From: Desulfoluna limicola | GTDB lineage: Bacteria > Desulfobacterota > Desulfobacteria > Desulfobacterales > Desulfolunaceae | Reading direction: 5' to 3' | Assembly: GCF_021654575.1 (NCBI RefSeq) | Contig: NZ_AP024488.1 | Span: 5,359,501-5,423,500 of the forward strand | Length of the DNA stretch: 64,000 nt | In this document: positions 61,420 through 64,000 of the stretch, piece after piece | How the letters are laid out: the number at the start of each line of letters is the position of its first letter | Numbering within the stretch: the stretch's first letter is position 1 | Made by a program: the position numbers and the translations under genes | Notes under the pieces: model-generated | Seen by the model: only the letters and a program-made list of their open reading frames with translations | Database searches by the model: none | What the model was told of the DNA's origin: nothing

Positions 61420-64000
61420 ATGGCCGTTAAGAATTACATTGAGGGCATGAAGAACCACGAGGCCTTTGTTCACCATATCGCCGCCCACAAGGTGATTCCG
61501 GGGCGCGAGGCGTCCCTTGGGGAACTGGCCCCGCCCTTGCCAGAGGCCCTTGCCGTGGCGGTGAAGGGGCTTGGGGTGGATGCGCTTTACAGCCATCAGG
61601 TGGAGGCCATCGAGGCGATTCGACGGGGGCAGCACACGGTGGTTGCCACGCCCACGGCCAGCGGCAAGAGCCTGATCTACAACATCCCTGTGGTGGAGAA
61701 GGTGCTGGAGGATCCGGGCACCCGGGCTCTCTACCTCTTCCCCTTGAAGGCCCTGGCCCAGGACCAGCTCAAGGCCCTGGAACGCCTCTCCGGTGCTGTG
61801 TTTGCCGGAGAACCGGTGACAGCAGCCATCTACGACGGGGACACGCCCCCGTACGAGCGGAAGAAGATCCGCACCCGGCCTCCCCATATCCTCATGACCA
61901 ACCCGGAGATGCTGCATCTCTCGATCCTTCCCTACCACGCCTCCTGGGCTGAATTTCTGCGGGGGCTGAGCTATGTGGTGGTGGATGAGGTTCATACCCT
62001 GAAAGGGGTGATGGGCTCTCACATGGCGTGGGTGTTCCGGCGTCTCAAGCGCATGTGCCGCTATTACGGATCCGACCCCTGTTTTGTGTTCTCTTCGGCC
62101 ACCATCGGCAACCCGGCGGAGCACACCTCCCTTCTGGCCGATGTGGAGACCTCGGCCATTACCGAGAGCGGGTCTCCCTCTTCCACGAAGCATTTTGTCA
62201 TGCTCAACACCCCGGAAGGGGCGTCCCAGGCGACCATCAAGCTGATCCATTCGGCCATGCACCGGAAGCTTCGCACCATTGTCTACTGCCAGTCCCGGAA
62301 GATGACGGAGCTCATCGCCATGTGGGCGGCGTCAAAAAAGGCGGAGTTCGGGGAGAAGATCACCGCCTACCGGTCCGGCTTCCTGCCCGAGGAGCGTCGG
62401 GAGATCGAGCGAAGGATGGCCGAAGGCGAGCTGTTGACCGTGGTCTCCACCAGCGCCCTGGAGTTGGGCATTGACATCGGTGGGCTGGATCTTTGCATTC
62501 TCGTGGGGTATCCGGGCAGCGTCATGGCCACCTGGCAGCGGGCGGGCCGCGTGGGGCGGAGCGGGCGCGAGTCCCTGGTGGTGCTCATCGCCCAGGAAGA
62601 CGCCCTGGACCAGTACATGATGAACCACCCGGATCTCTTTTTCTCCATGCCTCCGGAAAAGGCGGTGGTGAATCCGGCCAACGAGGTGCTGATGGGCAAG
62701 CACCTGGACTGCGCGGCGGCGGAGCTTCCCATCCGGCGTGGCGAACCTTTGTTTCAGCAGCCGGCGGTGGCGGACAAACTTGCCCGCATGGAGGCGTACG
62801 GTACCCTTCTGGCCAGCGCCGACGGAGACATGCTTTTTTCCCACCGGAAATTTCCTCAGCGTTCCGTGGCCCTTCGGGGGACGGGGGACACCTTTGACAT
62901 TGTCGACGGCGGCAGTGGCGAGATGATCGGCAGCGTCGACGGGCACCGGGCCGTGCGGGAGACGTATGCCGGGGCTGTGTACATCCACCGGGGCGACTCC
63001 TACGTGGTGACCGAGCTGGACATGGACAAGCGGGTGGCCGTGGCTGAAAAGAGGCGGGTCCACTACTTTACCCGGATCCGCAGCCACAAGGAGACGGAGA
63101 TCCTGGAGGTGATGGACCGAAAGCCCTTGGGAAATGCCTGGGTGGGGGTGGGCAAACTGAAGGTCACCGAGACCATCACCGGGTATGAAAAACGTCTGGT
63201 CAAAGGGCAGCGACTTCTCACCGTGATCCCCCTGGACGTACCGCCCCAGGTGTTTGAGACCGAGGGGCTCTGGCTGGAGGTGCCCGAGGCGGTGCGGGTG
63301 GCCATGGAGACCGAGCAGCGCCATTTCATGGGGGGCATCCACGCGGTGGAGCATGCCGCCATCGGCATTCTCCCCCTTTTCGCCATGGCCGACCGGAACG
63401 ACATCGGTGGGATCTCCATTCCCCATCACCCTCAGCTGGGCAAGGGGGCGGTGTTCATCTACGACGGGTTTCCCGGTGGCATCGGGATCTGCAGCGGGGT
63501 GTTCGGCGAGGCCGACGCCCTCTTTGAAAAGACCCTCTCCGTTATCACCACCTGTCCCTGCGACACGGGGTGCCCCGCCTGCGTCCATTCGCCGAAATGC
63601 GGTTCGGGCAATCGCCCCATCGACAAGGAGGCGTCCCGGGTGCTCCTGGAAAAGCTCAAAGAGCCCCTGACCGAGGCCCTGCGTGTGGGCGAACCGGTGC
63701 CCCGGTTTCCAGCCCCGGCCCGTCACAGCTCGGATGAAAAACCACCGGTGCCCCGCAGGTTCGGTGTGCTGGACGTGGAGACGAGGCGCTCTGCCCAGGA
63801 GGTGGGGGGCTGGGGACGCGCGCGGCTCATGGGCGTTAGCTGTGCGGTACTTTATGATTCCGAGACCGATGCCTTTACCACCTGGACCGAGGACCAGATT
63901 CCCGACATGGCAAAGGTTCTTAAGGAGATGGACCTTGTGGTGGGGTTCAACATCCGGCGTTTTGACTACGATGTCCTCTCCGGCACCTGCGGGGTTGATT
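61420..64000 (+). CDS. DEAD/H helicase with DUF1998 fused to an MrfB/YprB-like exonuclease (cut by window edge)
   Basis: The gene begins at ATG 61420, one base after the yigZ stop, and is open to the window edge (860 codons seen). The helicase part has motif I ATPTASGKS, motif II VVVDEVHTLKG, motif III SSATIGNPAEH, and motif V-VI STSALELGIDIGGLD with WQRAGRVGRSGR. DUF1998/MZB features follow, including a cysteine cluster TTCPCDTGCPACVHSPKCGSGN (around residue 700-725). After a Pro-rich linker comes RFGVLDVETRRSAQEVGGWGRARLMGVSCAV and VVGFNIRRFDYDVL, the DEDDh-type exonuclease start of YprB/MrfB. MrfA and MrfB repair mitomycin C damage as separate proteins in Bacillus subtilis. Here they seem to be one polypeptide. 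Confidence 0.9.
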   Translation, partial: MAVKNYIEGMKNHEAFVHHIAAHKVIPGREASLGELAPPLPEALAVAVKGLGVDALYSHQVEAIEAIRRGQHTVVATPTASGKSLIYNIPVVEKVLEDPGTRALYLFPLKALAQDQLKALERLSGAVFAGEPVTAAIYDGDTPPYERKKIRTRPPHILMTNPEMLHLSILPYHASWAEFLRGLSYVVVDEVHTLKGVMGSHMAWVFRRLKRMCRYYGSDPCFVFSSATIGNPAEHTSLLADVETSAITESGSPSSTKHFVMLNTPEGASQATIKLIHSAMHRKLRTIVYCQSRKMTELIAMWAASKKAEFGEKITAYRSGFLPEERREIERRMAEGELLTVVSTSALELGIDIGGLDLCILVGYPGSVMATWQRAGRVGRSGRESLVVLIAQEDALDQYMMNHPDLFFSMPPEKAVVNPANEVLMGKHLDCAAAELPIRRGEPLFQQPAVADKLARMEAYGTLLASADGDMLFSHRKFPQRSVALRGTGDTFDIVDGGSGEMIGSVDGHRAVRETYAGAVYIHRGDSYVVTELDMDKRVAVAEKRRVHYFTRIRSHKETEILEVMDRKPLGNAWVGVGKLKVTETITGYEKRLVKGQRLLTVIPLDVPPQVFETEGLWLEVPEAVRVAMETEQRHFMGGIHAVEHAAIGILPLFAMADRNDIGGISIPHHPQLGKGAVFIYDGFPGGIGICSGVFGEADALFEKTLSVITTCPCDTGCPACVHSPKCGSGNRPIDKEASRVLLEKLKEPLTEALRVGEPVPRFPAPARHSSDEKPPVPRRFGVLDVETRRSAQEVGGWGRARLMGVSCAVLYDSETDAFTTWTEDQIPDMAKVLKEMDLVVGFNIRRFDYDVLSGTCGVD

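Overview
The window is bacterial, GC-rich (except a short AT-rich island near 53-54 kb), and reads as a chromosome segment of an anaerobic Desulfobacterota-type organism. Reasons: a mercury-methylation pair hgcA-hgcB, a tungsten-type aldehyde:ferredoxin oxidoreductase, multihaem c-type cytochromes, a complete high-affinity branched-chain amino-acid ABC transporter, ferrous-iron uptake genes, and signs of selenium use (a tRNA 2-selenouridine synthase and a probable UGA-encoded selenocysteine). No rRNA, tRNA, phage, IS transposase or CRISPR array was recognised, so species cannot be named.

Layout. 0-6 kb: end of a Na+/H+ antiporter, a 182-bp tandem repeat array, an HD phosphohydrolase, an orphan trpB, a Ca2+/Na+ exchanger and a D-2-hydroxyacid dehydrogenase. 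6-11 kb: a Com-like zinc-ribbon protein, then a dihaem cytochrome followed by an octahaem membrane cytochrome whose frame is crossed by one UGA with a SECIS-like hairpin just after it. 11-21.5 kb: small metabolic and repair genes and one large hybrid sensor kinase. 21.9-28.4 kb: a THI5/NMT1-type sensor and the livKHMGF operon (minus strand). 29-31 kb: arsR with a perfect palindromic operator, then hgcA and hgcB. 31-46 kb: a TRIC/UPF0126 channel, selU-arfB, a class II aldolase, the AOR, feoAB with a small Cys-rich Feo partner, a second THI5-type sensor, a TatD nuclease and tcdA. 46-52 kb: a three-gene RND efflux operon. 52.7-54.2 kb: AT-rich gene cassettes bounded by attC-like sites. 55-64 kb: small genes (GNAT, VOC, rsuA, an ABHD14-like hydrolase, YigZ) and the start of a fused MrfA-like helicase/MrfB-like exonuclease that runs off the window.

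A striking overall feature is that many intergenic spaces are filled by mosaic, hairpin-rich repeats that start with GCCTCCGGCGG and end with its inverse complement CCGCCGGAGGC. They sit a few to a few tens of bases from the neighbouring coding ends, in one case apparently supplying the Shine-Dalgarno sequence. The most interesting items are the probable selenocysteine octahaem cytochrome, the arsR-hgcAB mercury-methylation locus, the inverted-repeat-bounded spacers, the integron-like cassettes without an integrase in view, and two transmembrane THI5-type proteins ending in a CxxC zinc-ribbon-like tail.
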